Positions 26,510-35,253 of a stretch of DNA of 64,000 bases are shown here, in pieces. The notes beneath the pieces were generated by a model. That model was not told the origin of the DNA. It saw only the letters and a program-made list of their open reading frames with translations, and did no database searches. This DNA comes from Methanocorpusculum sp. (GTDB lineage Archaea; Halobacteriota; Methanomicrobia; Methanomicrobiales; Methanocorpusculaceae): assembly GCA_017387505.1 (NCBI GenBank), contig JAFOFB010000015.1, positions 225,469 to 289,468 on the forward strand, given 5' to 3'. The position numbers and the translations under genes are program-made. Position 1 is the first letter of the stretch. Each line of letters starts with the position of its first letter.

Positions 26510-27775
26510 TTACTGAAGGCTTGAAAGAATTTCTGAGATATCGGCTGTATTAATCCAGCCTTCCTCGACCTTCATTCGAACTCCGCAGAGCATTCCTGTG
26601 ACAGTGACAGAAAATCCGGGCTCCGGCAGATTGTCTCCCTGGAGCACATAAACACCTTCTGCATTCTCAAGCGTCAGGCCGAAGGTTCTTAGAACAATAC
26701 GGCCTGAGATTTCTGCCGGTACTTCTTCGCCGGAGACCACGCGGATTACAGAGCCGCTTCCAACAGATAACTCAAGGCCTGAGAATCTGCTTGGTTTGGC
26801 GACTGCATTTATAATCTCGACACTGTCTCCTTCGAGGATTACCTTGTCTGCTTCTTCACGCCAGAGGGCAACGGATAAGATGTCTCCGTCTTCTCCTTTT
26901 ATCTTGATGTTTCGAACTCTTGACTCGGTGTTTCTGCGGGTTGTAAAGGTTCGAACCTCGGATATTGAAGATACGGTGCCTGTTACAACAGGCATCTGGC
27001 CTTCTTCGACATCGCCTGCGTCGATTGTGAGAACCGGAACCGGTGTCGGGTGCGGGGTAACAACTGCTGTGTCCTGTGCTATGTACTCGACTATTCCGTC
27101 GTCCTCTTTTCGAACAACTCCTGTGATGGATACTGATGTTCCCTCATCCACGTCCGAGAAGTTCTCAGGAGACCAGGTAACAAGTCTTGTTGTTCCGCTC
27201 TCGTCTCCGACCAGTATCTCCTGAAGGTGTGAGATGTCTCCGTTCTTTTTTACGATGTCGCGGACCGGGTGGAGGTAGAGAATTTTTACAACAAACGGAG
27301 CTTTGAGCTCTTCGGATGTCGGCGGCTTTTTGGTCTCGACAATCTCAACCGCACTCTCGCGCATTGCAACAAAAGAGATCTCTTTTCGTCCGAAGCGCGG
27401 CTTTCCAATCACTTCGATGACCGAGCCTTCGGAAAGTTCCACAACTGCGGCCGCCTGGTCGTCCCAGAGGGTGGTCTTTGTAGTACCTGTCGGGTCTCCA
27501 AGGATTAAGGTTGCTAATATTCCAGGCTCTTCACCTTCGCGCCTGAACTCGCGCGGTCCCTCAATTGATATAATCTTTCCAAAAAAAGAGACGATGCCGG
27601 CCTCGGACTTTGGTATGTCTCCGATTTTTACATGACTGCGGCCTAAGTCTTCAACGACTAACATTGCCGCGGTCACTTCATCGACGACACCACCTAAGGA
27701 GGCTGACTTTTCTTCCACACGCTCTTCAAACTCCTCTCTGGTCATCAGGTCGGATACGAGCGCGTAGTGCATCAT
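26510..27775 (-). CDS. Replication protein A-like multi-OB single-strand DNA-binding protein
   Basis: A 421-residue protein made of successive OB folds, at about residues 60-150, 165-255, 265-355 and 360-415. Each has the ATLILGDPTGTTKTTLW-like beta pattern, seen again as EILVGDESGTTRLVTW. No zinc-finger Cys group is visible. This is the euryarchaeal RPA type that coats single-stranded DNA in replication and repair. Its 5' end is the last bases before lysA's stop; it is read in the same direction and may be co-transcribed. The start could be either Met of MMHYALV. Confidence 0.85.
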   Translation of the reverse strand: MMHYALVSDLMTREEFEERVEEKSASLGGVVDEVTAAMLVVEDLGRSHVKIGDIPKSEAGIVSFFGKIISIEGPREFRREGEEPGILATLILGDPTGTTKTTLWDDQAAAVVELSEGSVIEVIGKPRFGRKEISFVAMRESAVEIVETKKPPTSEELKAPFVVKILYLHPVRDIVKKNGDISHLQEILVGDESGTTRLVTWSPENFSDVDEGTSVSITGVVRKEDDGIVEYIAQDTAVVTPHPTPVPVLTIDAGDVEEGQMPVVTGTVSSISEVRTFTTRRNTESRVRNIKIKGEDGDILSVALWREEADKVILEGDSVEIINAVAKPSRFSGLELSVGSGSVIRVVSGEEVPAEISGRIVLRTFGLTLENAEGVYVLQGDNLPEPGFSVTVTGMLCGVRMKVEEGWINTADISEILSSLQ

Positions 27776-27776
27776 T

Positions 27777-29084
27777 TTATTTTCTGTGCCAGGATGGGAT
27801 GACCACGTTTCTGGTCATATCTTCGAAGGTTTCAGCGCGGCGCATGAGTTCTGCCTGTCCGGCGTTAACGAGTACTTCTGCACAGCGAGGTCTGGAGTTG
27901 TACTGGGAAGACATTGCATATCCGTATGCTCCGGCATCAAGTACAGCAATGAGGTCTCCTGCGACTACTTCCGGGAGTTTTCTGTCGTCTGCTAAGATGT
28001 CTCCGGTCTCACAAATCGGGCCTGTGACAGTGTATGTGCCTGCATCTTCTGCGTCTGCTTTGTTTGCGACAACGACCTCGTGCCAGGAGTCGTACATGGC
28101 AGGTCTGATTAAGAGGTTGAATCCTGCATCAACATTGACAAAGGTCTTGTGGACTTTCTTTACGGAGTTGACGCGGGTTAAGAGTACGGTGGATTCTCCA
28201 ACCATCCAGCGTCCGGGCTCTACCCAGAATGCCGGAGAGATTCCGTTTTCTTTGCATGCTTCAACAAAGACAGGCATAACAGCTTCTGCGTACTCTTCCG
28301 GTGTTGGTGCGGCGTCAGCGTTTTCTCCTCTGTGGTACGGGATTCCAAGTCCTCCGCCGAAGTCAACGAACTCGAGTTTGACACCGAGTTTGGTGATTTC
28401 TGCGGCTACTTTCATGATGACTCCGCATGCAATGCCGAATGGTTCGACTTCTAAAATCTGGGAGCCGATGTGACAGTGCATTCCAACAGGTACGATGTAT
28501 TCCATTGAGAGTGCTTCGCGGTATGCGTCAAGAATCATGTCTGCCGGGATTCCGAACTTGCTGTTCTTGATACCTGTTGCAATCTTCGGGTGGGTCGGGA
28601 CGTCGATTTCCGGGTTGCAGCGGAATCCAATCTTGACCTGCTTCTTGAGCTCTTTGCTGATTGCGTCAATCTGGCGAAGCTCGTCGACAGAGTCAACGGA
28701 GATTTTGATTCCGTTCTCGATTGCTGCGCGAAGGTCTGCTTCGGTCTTGGAGCTTCCGTTGAAGAGGAGCTTTTCAGCAGGCATTCCGGCTTCCAAGGCT
28801 GCTCTCATTTCGCCGAGGGAGAAGACGTCAGCACCTGCTCCTTCTGCGGCAACGGTTCTCATGATGACCGGGTTTTCGTTTGCCTTTGCGGCGTAGAGAA
28901 GCTGTACGTTGTCTGTGTACTTCTTTAATGCTGCTTCGTAGCGGCGGAAGTTTTCGACGATGTGGATTTCATCGGTTACATAGAGCGGGGTGCCGAACTC
29001 TTCTGCGAGTTTGACACAGTCTGCGCCTCCGCAGAAGAGGTGTCCGTCCTGGATAGAAAGGGAGGTTGGGAGGTTGAGTTTCAT
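27777..29084 (-). CDS. lysA: Diaminopimelate decarboxylase LysA
   Basis: A 435-residue PLP enzyme producing lysine from meso-DAP. The PLP lysine lies in LLYAAKANENP near residue 54. HCHIGSQI-type segment GMHCHIGSQILEVE, FGGGLGIPY, EPGRWMVGES and CETGDILADDRKLP are all in order. GAGGAAA precedes ATG 29084, which follows the dapL stop by 1 bp. The longer frame to 29105 would overlap dapL. With dapL it forms the last two dedicated steps of a DAP lysine operon. Confidence 0.95.
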   Translation of the reverse strand: MKLNLPTSLSIQDGHLFCGGADCVKLAEEFGTPLYVTDEIHIVENFRRYEAALKKYTDNVQLLYAAKANENPVIMRTVAAEGAGADVFSLGEMRAALEAGMPAEKLLFNGSSKTEADLRAAIENGIKISVDSVDELRQIDAISKELKKQVKIGFRCNPEIDVPTHPKIATGIKNSKFGIPADMILDAYREALSMEYIVPVGMHCHIGSQILEVEPFGIACGVIMKVAAEITKLGVKLEFVDFGGGLGIPYHRGENADAAPTPEEYAEAVMPVFVEACKENGISPAFWVEPGRWMVGESTVLLTRVNSVKKVHKTFVNVDAGFNLLIRPAMYDSWHEVVVANKADAEDAGTYTVTGPICETGDILADDRKLPEVVAGDLIAVLDAGAYGYAMSSQYNSRPRCAEVLVNAGQAELMRRAETFEDMTRNVVIPSWHRK

Positions 29085-29085
29085 C

Positions 29086-30243
29086 TTAGTTTCCTCTAAG
29101 GCCACACTCTTTCATGCGCTCGATTGCCTCATTGATGCGGTCAACGGTTCTGGTGATTGCAAAGCGGACGTAGCCTTCTCCGTTCGGGCCGAATCCGTTT
29201 CCAGGGGTTACGACGATTCCTGCTTCGTTGATCATCTTTTCGGTGAATGCGGCAGAGTCGTCGACTTTCATCCAGACGTAGAAGGTGGCTTTTGGTACAA
29301 AGACGTTGAATCCAAGGGAGCGAAGTCCGGAGACGAGTGCGTCGCGGCGTTCCTGGTAGATTGCGCATGCGTTTTTGACGCAGTCCTGCGGTCCGGTTAA
29401 GGCGGTGATTGCTGCTTTCTGGACTGCATCGAAGACGCCTGAGTCGATGTTGGTCTTAACGCGTCCGAATGCGCTGATTAAGTCTTTGTTTCCGCAGGCC
29501 ATTCCGATACGCCATCCGGTCATGTTGTAGGTTTTGGATAAGGAGTGGCATTCAATTCCCACGTCCATAGCCCCTGATGCCTGGAGGAAGGATGGGGCTA
29601 CATATCCGTCGTAGGAGATTTCGGAGTATGCGTTGTCGTGGACGACGATGATGTCGTTGTTTTTGGCAAACTCAACGGTCTCGTCGAAGAACTTCATCGG
29701 AGCGACTGTGCCTGTCGGGTTGTTCGGGTATCCGATGAACATGAGTTTTGCATCGCGGACGACTTCTTTCGGGATTGCGTCGTAGTCCGGGAGGAAGTTG
29801 TTCTCTTCTAAAAGCGGCATTAAGTGACACTTTCCTTCTGCGAAGAGGGTGGAGGTCTTGTAAACCGGGTATCCCGGATCTGCGGCGAGGACGTATTCTC
29901 CCGGGTTTACGAATGCTTCCGGAATATTTGCGATTCCTTCTTTGGAACCGATAAGGGCTAAGACTTCGGTCTTCGGGTCGAGTTTGACGCCGAATCTGGT
30001 GTCGTACCATTTGGCGACTGCTTCGCGGTATTCGAGCATTCCAAGGTAGTCCGGGTAGTGGTGGTTTGCCGGGTCGCGGGCGGCTTCGCATAACGCGTCA
30101 ACAATGTGTGCTGGTGTTGGAAGGTCCGGGTCTCCGACACCAAGGTCGATTAAGTCAACACCTTCGGCACGCTTCTGGGCTTTGATTGCGTCAATGCGTG
30201 CGAATAAGTATGGGGGTAAATTGTCAAGACGTTTTGCGTACAT
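29086..30243 (-). CDS. dapL: LL-diaminopimelate aminotransferase DapL
   Basis: A 385-residue class I/II aminotransferase that makes LL-DAP directly from tetrahydrodipicolinate. MYAKRLDNLPPYLFARID is the usual DapL/AspC-like start. LGVGDPDLPTP near residue 36, YPNNPTG near 168 and the PLP Lys in HSLSKTYNMTGWRIG near 235 are visible. The frame extends to 30306, but Met at 30243 fits the family. TATA-like AATATATATAC lies immediately upstream and TTTATCC about 30 bp upstream, so a leaderless transcript is likely. LysA follows directly. Confidence 0.93.
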   Translation of the reverse strand: MYAKRLDNLPPYLFARIDAIKAQKRAEGVDLIDLGVGDPDLPTPAHIVDALCEAARDPANHHYPDYLGMLEYREAVAKWYDTRFGVKLDPKTEVLALIGSKEGIANIPEAFVNPGEYVLAADPGYPVYKTSTLFAEGKCHLMPLLEENNFLPDYDAIPKEVVRDAKLMFIGYPNNPTGTVAPMKFFDETVEFAKNNDIIVVHDNAYSEISYDGYVAPSFLQASGAMDVGIECHSLSKTYNMTGWRIGMACGNKDLISAFGRVKTNIDSGVFDAVQKAAITALTGPQDCVKNACAIYQERRDALVSGLRSLGFNVFVPKATFYVWMKVDDSAAFTEKMINEAGIVVTPGNGFGPNGEGYVRFAITRTVDRINEAIERMKECGLRGN

Positions 30244-30295
30244 TTTCAGTATATATATTGGTTCTCTATTGGATAAAGTACTGTGGTACGGTGAT

Positions 30296-31090
30296 TTACC
30301 ACTCAAGTTTCATGCCGACACCTACTTCGCCTACTGGTATTTTCTGATTGATTGCAGAGCGTACGGCAAAGGATGTGCAGTGGCATGGATAGAGTTCTTC
30401 TAAATCGAGAGAGGTGAGGTATTCGATTGTTTTTTCGACTCTTTCGTTTACGGTTTTTAAGTGGAAGCCGCCGATGATTCCTTTGACCGGTTTGTTGAAG
30501 ATAGATTTTGCGTGCTCTACTATGTTGCAGATTCCAGAGTGCGAGCATCCTGTAATAATATAGATGAATTCTTCTGTTTCGTATACGAGTGCCGAGTCTT
30601 CCATTACATAGTCCGGTTCGAACTGTCCTCCTGTGTCGCGGACGCCGAACTGAACGCGCTTTTCGAAATCATTTGTCTCTGGTATTTCTCCAAGGAAGGT
30701 GATGTGTTCTGATACCTTCTGCGGTTCTTTTGAGAGGAACATCTCGTATGGAATGTCTGTTTCCAGAAGCATTGAGCCTGCATTTCTTCCGTCATCGTAC
30801 TGTTTTTCGGCTAAGGTGTCCGGGTGCGCAACAAGGCGCGCGTGTGGCAGTGCGCGGATTAGATGCGCAAGTCCGCCTGTGTGGTCGTCGTGTCCGTGCG
30901 AGAGTACAAGAGTATTTACTTTTCTGATGTCAAGTCCCATGCGTTCTGCATTTCTTAAAAAGACGTCAGAATATCCGCAGTCGAAGAGGATTGTCTCTTC
31001 TCCGTCTTCGATAAAATAGGATAGTGCTGGTTCTCCGAGGTAGTATTTGTCGATATATGTATTGTTGTCTGCAAGAACTGTCAGTCGCAT
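30296..31090 (-). CDS. MBL-fold metallohydrolase
   Basis: A 264-residue metallo-beta-lactamase-fold protein with LSHGHDDHTGGL near residue 65 as the first metal motif, GCSHSGICNIVEHA near 190 and HCTSFAVRSAI near 240. This pattern resembles the MJ0888-type group annotated in some genomes as dihydropterin-related phosphate synthases. The start is ATG 31090 (MRLTVLADN); the frame runs on to 31210 but has no similarity there. Substrate unknown. Confidence 0.78.
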   Translation of the reverse strand: MRLTVLADNNTYIDKYYLGEPALSYFIEDGEETILFDCGYSDVFLRNAERMGLDIRKVNTLVLSHGHDDHTGGLAHLIRALPHARLVAHPDTLAEKQYDDGRNAGSMLLETDIPYEMFLSKEPQKVSEHITFLGEIPETNDFEKRVQFGVRDTGGQFEPDYVMEDSALVYETEEFIYIITGCSHSGICNIVEHAKSIFNKPVKGIIGGFHLKTVNERVEKTIEYLTSLDLEELYPCHCTSFAVRSAINQKIPVGEVGVGMKLEW

Positions 31091-31189
31091 GAAGATATAT
31101 TCGGTGTCTTGAAAGTTAGTTATATCTCCTCTGCCGGCGTCAAGTATATTATGTCTGAGGTCTAACATGTAAAGACTGTTAATGTCATC

Positions 31190-31213
31190 GTTATGGACAT
31201 ACGTGCCCATAAC
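31190..31213. promoter_or_regulatory. Inverted repeat between the MBL gene and rps19e
   Basis: Perfect arms GTTATGG (31190-31196) and CCATAAC (31207-31213) lie in the divergent spacer, about 45 bp before the rps19e start. It could be an operator or a leader hairpin of the ribosomal operon. Confidence 0.35.
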
Positions 31214-31256
31214 AAATCGTGCCGAAAGGTACGAGGCTTACAGTGAGGTTTGTCTA

Positions 31257-31706
31257 ATGACTACAGTATTTGACATTCCAGCAAACGACCTGATCAACAA
31301 GGTTGCAGAGGAACTCAAGAACGTTTCTGAGATCCAGGCACCAGAGTGGGCAGAGTTTGTTAAAACTGGAGTACACAAGCAGATGCCGCCAGAGAATCCA
31401 GACTGGTGGTACATCCGTTCCGCAGCAGTGCTGCGCAGAATCTATGTTGACGGCCCGATTGGTGTCGAGCGCATGCGTACCGTCTACGGTGGTATGCAGG
31501 ACCGCGGCAGCAAGCCGTCCCACTTCAGAAAAGGAAGCGGAAGCATTGCACGTAAAGTCATGCAGCAGCTCGAAGCAGCAGGTTTCATTGAGAAAGTTAC
31601 CGACGGCAGAGCAGTTTCCGCAAAAGGCCGCAAGTTCCTTGACAACATCGCACACTCCTTAAAGGAAGAGGCAGTCAAGGCAGCACCGGGCCTTGCAAAG
31701 TACTAA
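31257..31706 (+). CDS. rps19e: Ribosomal protein S19e (eS19)
   Basis: A 149-residue small-subunit protein with the family core [20 protein letters not shown], then [18 protein letters not shown] and [16 protein letters not shown] 31257 follows GTGAGGT; an upstream frame to 31182 is not supported by the family. It heads the operon rps19e-pdcd5-PP-loop-rpl39e-rpl31e-aIF6-rplX-pfdA. Confidence 0.96.
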   Translation: MTTVFDIPANDLINKVAEELKNVSEIQAPEWAEFVKTGVHKQMPPENPDWWYIRSAAVLRRIYVDGPIGVERMRTVYGGMQDRGSKPSHFRKGSGSIARKVMQQLEAAGFIEKVTDGRAVSAKGRKFLDNIAHSLKEEAVKAAPGLAKY

Positions 31707-31734
31707 ACACTGACATAAAATACAGGTGAAAAGA

Positions 31735-32067
31735 ATGGGAGACGATGCAGAACTCGCAGAACTTCGCCGTCAGCGCATGATGCAGATGCAGCAGCAGCAG
31801 ATGGCAGAACAGGAACAGCTTCAGCGTCAGCAGCAGATGCAGGCACAGATTCAGTCTGTACTCATGCAGGTCATGGAGCCGGCAGCACGTGAGCGCTTAA
31901 ACACTATCCGCATCACCAAGCCGGAGTTCGCCGCATCCATTGAGCAGCAGATTGTTTCTCTTGCCCAGTCCGGACGCCTTCGTCAGAAAATCACCGACGA
32001 CCAGCTCAAGAATCTGCTCGCACAGATTGTTCCCCAGAAAAAGGAATTCAACATCCGCAGGGTTTAA
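31735..32067 (+). CDS. PDCD5-family DNA-binding protein
   Basis: A 110-residue helical protein. The Gln/Met-rich N-terminus (residues 12-45) is a likely extended helix, followed by the compact PDCD5 three-helix core (ARERLNTIRITKPEFAASIE, then LAQSGRLRQKITDDQLKNLL). Homologues bind DNA non-specifically. The start is ATG 31735; a GTG 9 bp upstream is less likely. It lies between rps19e and the PP-loop gene, the common archaeal order. Confidence 0.92.
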   Translation: MGDDAELAELRRQRMMQMQQQQMAEQEQLQRQQQMQAQIQSVLMQVMEPAARERLNTIRITKPEFAASIEQQIVSLAQSGRLRQKITDDQLKNLLAQIVPQKKEFNIRRV

Positions 32068-32666
32068 TGAAAGCAGGTGTTCTCTTCAGCGGCGGTAAAG
32101 ACAGCAGTCTTGCAGCCACCCTTCTTGCAAGGGATTATGAAGTGGAGTTACTTACCTTTGTTTTCGACGAAAACCATGCAGTCCCGTCCATCAAAGCGGC
32201 GGCAGAGGAGTTAGGTTTCCCCTGGAAGAAACTGACCTTTGCGCCAGGTTTCCTTGATGAAGTCGTAAATATGATTGTCTCAGACGGACATCCCGCAAAC
32301 GCGATCAACGAAATCCACCGACGGTCTCTCGGTGCTGCAGCCCAAGAATATGAGGTGGTCGCAGATGGAACGCGGCGTGATGACAGGGTTCCTATGCGGA
32401 CCAAGTCTGAAGTACAGAGTCTTGAGATGAAGTACGGCGTAAGTTATGTACGCCCGCTTCTGGGAATCGGAAAAACCGAAATCATACGTCTCGCAGAGAG
32501 ATTCTACGATATCGCCTACGGCGAAACCGGAGAAATCGCAAACGGAGATTATGAAAGTGAAATCAGAACTGAAATGGTTCGCCGGGGAATCGACTATGTT
32601 CCTTTGTTCCCGAAGAATCATGAGCAGTCACTGGTTATTAGAAAAAAAGTGGTGAACAAACCATGA
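32067..32666 (+). CDS. PP-loop ATPase-like protein of the ribosomal operon
   Basis: A 199-residue protein with the adenylation P-loop [15 protein letters not shown] at residues 6-20 and [12 protein letters not shown] near 132. Members of this archaeal group sit beside PDCD5 and L39e and are thought to adenylate a carbonyl or tRNA base, but no reaction is established. It overlaps the pdcd5 stop by 1 bp and the rpl39e start by 4 bp, so it is translationally coupled. Confidence 0.75.
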   Translation: MKAGVLFSGGKDSSLAATLLARDYEVELLTFVFDENHAVPSIKAAAEELGFPWKKLTFAPGFLDEVVNMIVSDGHPANAINEIHRRSLGAAAQEYEVVADGTRRDDRVPMRTKSEVQSLEMKYGVSYVRPLLGIGKTEIIRLAERFYDIAYGETGEIANGDYESEIRTEMVRRGIDYVPLFPKNHEQSLVIRKKVVNKP

Positions 32667-32815
32667 GCAAACTTACCAAAGGCCGCAAAATTCGTTTTGC
32701 AAAGGCAACCCAGCAGAACCGCAGAGTTCCGGCCTGGGTCATGATTAAGACAAAGCGTAACGTTGTGTCTCACCCGAAGAGACGCAGCTGGAGACGCAGC
32801 ACGCTGAAGGTGTAA
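32663..32815 (+). CDS. rpl39e: Ribosomal protein L39e (eL39)
   Basis: A 50-residue, very basic protein ([20 protein letters not shown] at the start, PRRPSWRRST-like end seen as [12 protein letters not shown]). It is too short for routine ORF calling. It lines the peptide exit tunnel. The start overlaps the upstream stop by 4 bp and rpl31e follows after 4 bp. Confidence 0.95.
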   Translation: MSKLTKGRKIRFAKATQQNRRVPAWVMIKTKRNVVSHPKRRSWRRSTLKV

Positions 32816-32819
32816 GAAA

Positions 32820-33083
32820 ATGGTAGAAGTACAAAAAGAACAGATCTACATTATCCCGCTTCGTGATGTAAAGCGTGTCCCGTGCTACAAACGCGCAAAC
32901 GCTGCAATCAAAGACATCCGCGGATTCCTTGAGCATCACATGAAGAGTGATGACGTTAAGCTCGACAAGTCCATTAACGAGGCTGTCTGGGCACGCGGAT
33001 CTCAGAAACCGCCAAGACGTATCCGTGTTCGTGCAATGAAGTTCGACGACGGACAGGTCCAGGCAGAACTTGCTGAGGAGTAA
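32820..33083 (+). CDS. rpl31e: Ribosomal protein L31e (eL31)
   Basis: An 87-residue large-subunit protein. [20 protein letters not shown] at residues 9-28 and [20 protein letters not shown] near 50-70 are the family core. It ends 4 bp before aIF6. Confidence 0.95.
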   Translation: MVEVQKEQIYIIPLRDVKRVPCYKRANAAIKDIRGFLEHHMKSDDVKLDKSINEAVWARGSQKPPRRIRVRAMKFDDGQVQAELAEE

Positions 33084-33087
33084 TTAA

Positions 33088-33759
33088 ATGGATGATCCCA
33101 CCCTGTCACTGAATGGCGACCCGAACATTGGTGTTTATGCACGTGTCTTTGATGACATCGCATTCGTCCCAATAGATGCGCCTTCTGAGTTCAAGTCCAA
33201 GATTGCAGAATACCTGGAAGTTGAGGTTATTGAGACCTTTATTCAGGGCTCCTCTGTAATCGGTCTCCTGTTAACAGGAAACTCTAACGGATTCGTTGTG
33301 TCCGGTCTCATTCAGGATTCAGAACTTGATCTTCTCCAGGAGTATGGAGATGTCCTTCTCCTTGGCGAGGAAATGAACGCGGCAGGGAATGTAATTCTGA
33401 CTAACGACTCATTCGCCGTTGTGCACCCGGACATGTCGTCTGAGATGCGCAAGATGGTTGGTGAGTTCCTGAAGGTTCCGACAATTCCTATGTCTTTTGC
33501 AGGCGTTGGTACTGTTGGTATGACTTGTGCCTGTACCAATGCAGGAATCCTTCTTCCGGCACGCAGTGCTCCGGAAGAGATTTCCGCAATGGAAGAGGCT
33601 ATTCCCTTAGAGGACTTCCCGGTCGGTACCGGCTCGGTTAACATGGGTTCCAATTTAATTGGAACCGGTCTTCTGATTAACAACAAGGGTTACCTTGCAG
33701 GAAACACTACCACCGGTTTCGAGCTTGGCAGAATTGAAGATGTATTTGGATTTCTGTGA
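33088..33759 (+). CDS. eif6: Translation initiation factor aIF6
   Basis: A 223-residue pentein-fold protein that binds the large subunit and prevents premature joining. Five related repeats are apparent, with GDPNIGVYARVFDDIAFVP near the start, GNVILTNDSFAVVHPDM near 102, and GTVGMTCACTNAGILLP near 144. It lies between rpl31e and rplX, as in most euryarchaea. Confidence 0.95.
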   Translation: MDDPTLSLNGDPNIGVYARVFDDIAFVPIDAPSEFKSKIAEYLEVEVIETFIQGSSVIGLLLTGNSNGFVVSGLIQDSELDLLQEYGDVLLLGEEMNAAGNVILTNDSFAVVHPDMSSEMRKMVGEFLKVPTIPMSFAGVGTVGMTCACTNAGILLPARSAPEEISAMEEAIPLEDFPVGTGSVNMGSNLIGTGLLINNKGYLAGNTTTGFELGRIEDVFGFL

Positions 33760-33771
33760 GGTGAATTAAAA

Positions 33772-33957
33772 ATGCCGAAATTCGAGGTTAAGGGTCACTT
33801 CTTAAACGATGGAAAGATGAGACCTTTCACAAAAGTAGTCGCAGCACCTTCCGAGAAGCTCGCAGGAGAGTTTACTCTTGCAACTTTTGGAAGCAAGCAC
33901 AGACTTGAACGCAAGTATATTAGCATCGAATCCGTTCAGGGTGTAGATGGCAACTAA
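33772..33957 (+). CDS. rplX: Ribosomal protein L18a/LX (eL20)
   Basis: A 61-residue protein with the LX pattern FEVKGHFLNDGKMRPFTKVV and ATFGSKHRLERKYI. The short archaeal form covers one half of eukaryotic L18a. Its end overlaps the pfdA start by 11 bp. Confidence 0.93.
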   Translation: MPKFEVKGHFLNDGKMRPFTKVVAAPSEKLAGEFTLATFGSKHRLERKYISIESVQGVDGN

Positions 33958-34387
33958 TACTAACCAGGCAGCTCTGGAGCAGGAGATTAAATCCCTCCAG
34001 TCTTATGCCGCAGAGTATTCGGAGCAGTATGGTCTCTTATCCGAACAGCTGAAATTTATGGAGGCTGCAAAGGCTGAGGCACGCTCTTCGATTGAGGCCC
34101 TTGAAGCACTCGTTGCAACCGAGGGCGAGGCAGCAGTTCTTCTTCCGCTTGGAGGAGGAGTTACTGTTAAAGCAACTCTGCACGATACAAAGAATACGCT
34201 TGTAGGCATCGGTGCAGGTGTCTCAGTGGAAAAGTCCACCGAGGAGGCAATTGCTTTCTTAAAGGACAGAATCACTGAGATGGATGCATCAGGAAAGCGC
34301 TTAACCGAGTCTCTTGGTAAGCTTTCCGAGCAGATGCGTGCTGTTGAACAGAGGATGCAGGAAATCTATGCATCTGTTCAGCAGTAA
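33947..34387 (+). CDS. pfdA: Prefoldin alpha subunit
   Basis: A 146-residue protein with two long coiled-coil arms (about residues 5-50 and 95-145) joined by beta hairpins containing LPLGGGVTVKATLHD and VGIGAGVSVEKS. It assembles with the beta subunit into the hexameric co-chaperone. The usual downstream partner ftsY is absent here; instead a T-rich terminator and a long non-coding region follow. Confidence 0.93.
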   Translation: MATNTNQAALEQEIKSLQSYAAEYSEQYGLLSEQLKFMEAAKAEARSSIEALEALVATEGEAAVLLPLGGGVTVKATLHDTKNTLVGIGAGVSVEKSTEEAIAFLKDRITEMDASGKRLTESLGKLSEQMRAVEQRMQEIYASVQQ

Positions 34388-34394
34388 AGCTGAT

Positions 34395-34511
34395 TCTTTT
34401 TTTAGACTGTTTTGAATTTATTATTGTTAAGTCGTTTGCTGTGGTTATTTGTGGATTATGTTTTGTTATATTACAGGTATTAATCATCAGTAAAAATCAT
34501 TGATGATTTTT
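34395..34511 (+). terminator. Terminators after the ribosomal operon
   Basis: A run of seven T follows the pfdA stop near 34396. Further on, arms AAAAATCAT (34492-34500) and ATGATTTTT (34503-34511) make a strong hairpin, which in the reading direction ends in T. The rest of 34388-34660 shows no gene. Confidence 0.4.
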
Positions 34512-34663
34512 GTATCATCCATATTTCTATGATTAATTATCTGAAAGTATTTACCCTGAGGTATAAGCAAACTCATCAGTTTATTCCAGGCTGTCTAGAT
34601 ATTGAGCAGGATGATAAACCAAACACAGAACACAAAAAACCATTAATACAAAAACCACTATCT

Positions 34664-34762
34664 GCGAAAGTGCAAAGAGAACAATTCCAATGTTAAAATC
34701 CAAAATAAACGTCTCTCATTTCTTCAAAAAATAACATAAAACAAAAAACCGGGCACTTTCGC
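34664..34762. repeat. Widely spaced inverted 10-mer pair upstream of ncRNA/mutS
   Basis: GCGAAAGTGC at 34664-34673 and GCACTTTCGC at 34753-34762, with 79 bp between. This is the same arrangement as 1717-1816 upstream of radA. The intervening sequences are not similar, so only the sites and their spacing are conserved. Confidence 0.6.
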
Positions 34763-34788
34763 ACCGCGCGGTATGGGATTTATATACT
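34751..34788 (+). promoter_or_regulatory. Promoter with the radA-like 22-bp element and TATA box
   Basis: The 22-bp block at 34751-34772 is identical to 1805-1826, and the TATA box TTTATATACT at 34779-34788 is identical to that of radA at the same spacing. The predicted start, about 25 bp downstream, coincides with the 5' end of the folded RNA at 34806. Confidence 0.65.
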
Positions 34789-34805
34789 TGAGAATTGAAT
34801 CATAA

Positions 34806-35099
34806 GATGCCGGCCTAACTAGCTGAGCAGTATAAAGGGAGGTGATATTATTCTCCACATAAGTTTTTTCGTGTTTGGCATTCTTATTGCCTTGTCCCGT
34901 GAAATCAGGGCATGGTATCTGATACTGACCAAAAAACATTGAGGGGTCAAACCCTCATTGTTTTCTCCCTTCATGGGGCTGACAGGCAAATGATTATATC
35001 TCTGGAAGACTAATTATTTGCTGTAAACTTGTGTGGAGTATAACCGGTCGGGAGGAGTAGTTAACCGCCCATTATGACCGGAATCACTTCCTTTCTTTT
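34806..35099 (+). ncRNA. Putative structured non-coding RNA of about 280 nt
   Basis: The region has no convincing reading frame but many long complementary arms. The ends pair: GATGCCGG at 34806-34813 with CCGGAATC at 35078-35085 (7 of 8 bp). A 14-bp helix joins 34853-34866 to 35025-35038 with one G-U pair. Inside it, a 12-bp hairpin joins 34985-34996 to 35011-35022, and a 13-position hairpin with one mismatch joins 34933-34945 to 34952-34964. A competing hairpin, CCGGTC (35044-35049) with GACCGG (35076-35081), shares bases with the terminal helix. A pyrimidine tract at 35087-35099 could terminate it. It lacks the SRP GGAAG-AGCA and RNase P GAGGAAAGUC landmarks. It could instead be the leader of mutS. 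Confidence 0.6.
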
Positions 35100-35253
35100 G
35101 ACGTATTTTCTGTATTCTATTTTCTTTGTTTCCGGGTTTTGTATTGACATGATAATTCAAAACGATTAGTGTGAACTGGTCATGGACAAAGGAACGGGGA
35201 TCCTACACAAACACACAACCCTCTTACCTTCCAAAAGCCAATATTATAACACT

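Noticed and set aside
34811-34850. tRNA gene, suggested by a CTAGCTGAGCAG D-arm-like stretch
   Set aside because: No anticodon arm, T-arm or acceptor pairing follows at the right distance.
34806-35099. SRP 7S RNA or RNase P RNA
   Set aside because: Length and end pairing fit, but the SRP GGAA-loop with AGCA motif and the RNase P GAGGAAAGUC and ACAGAA motifs are missing on both strands.
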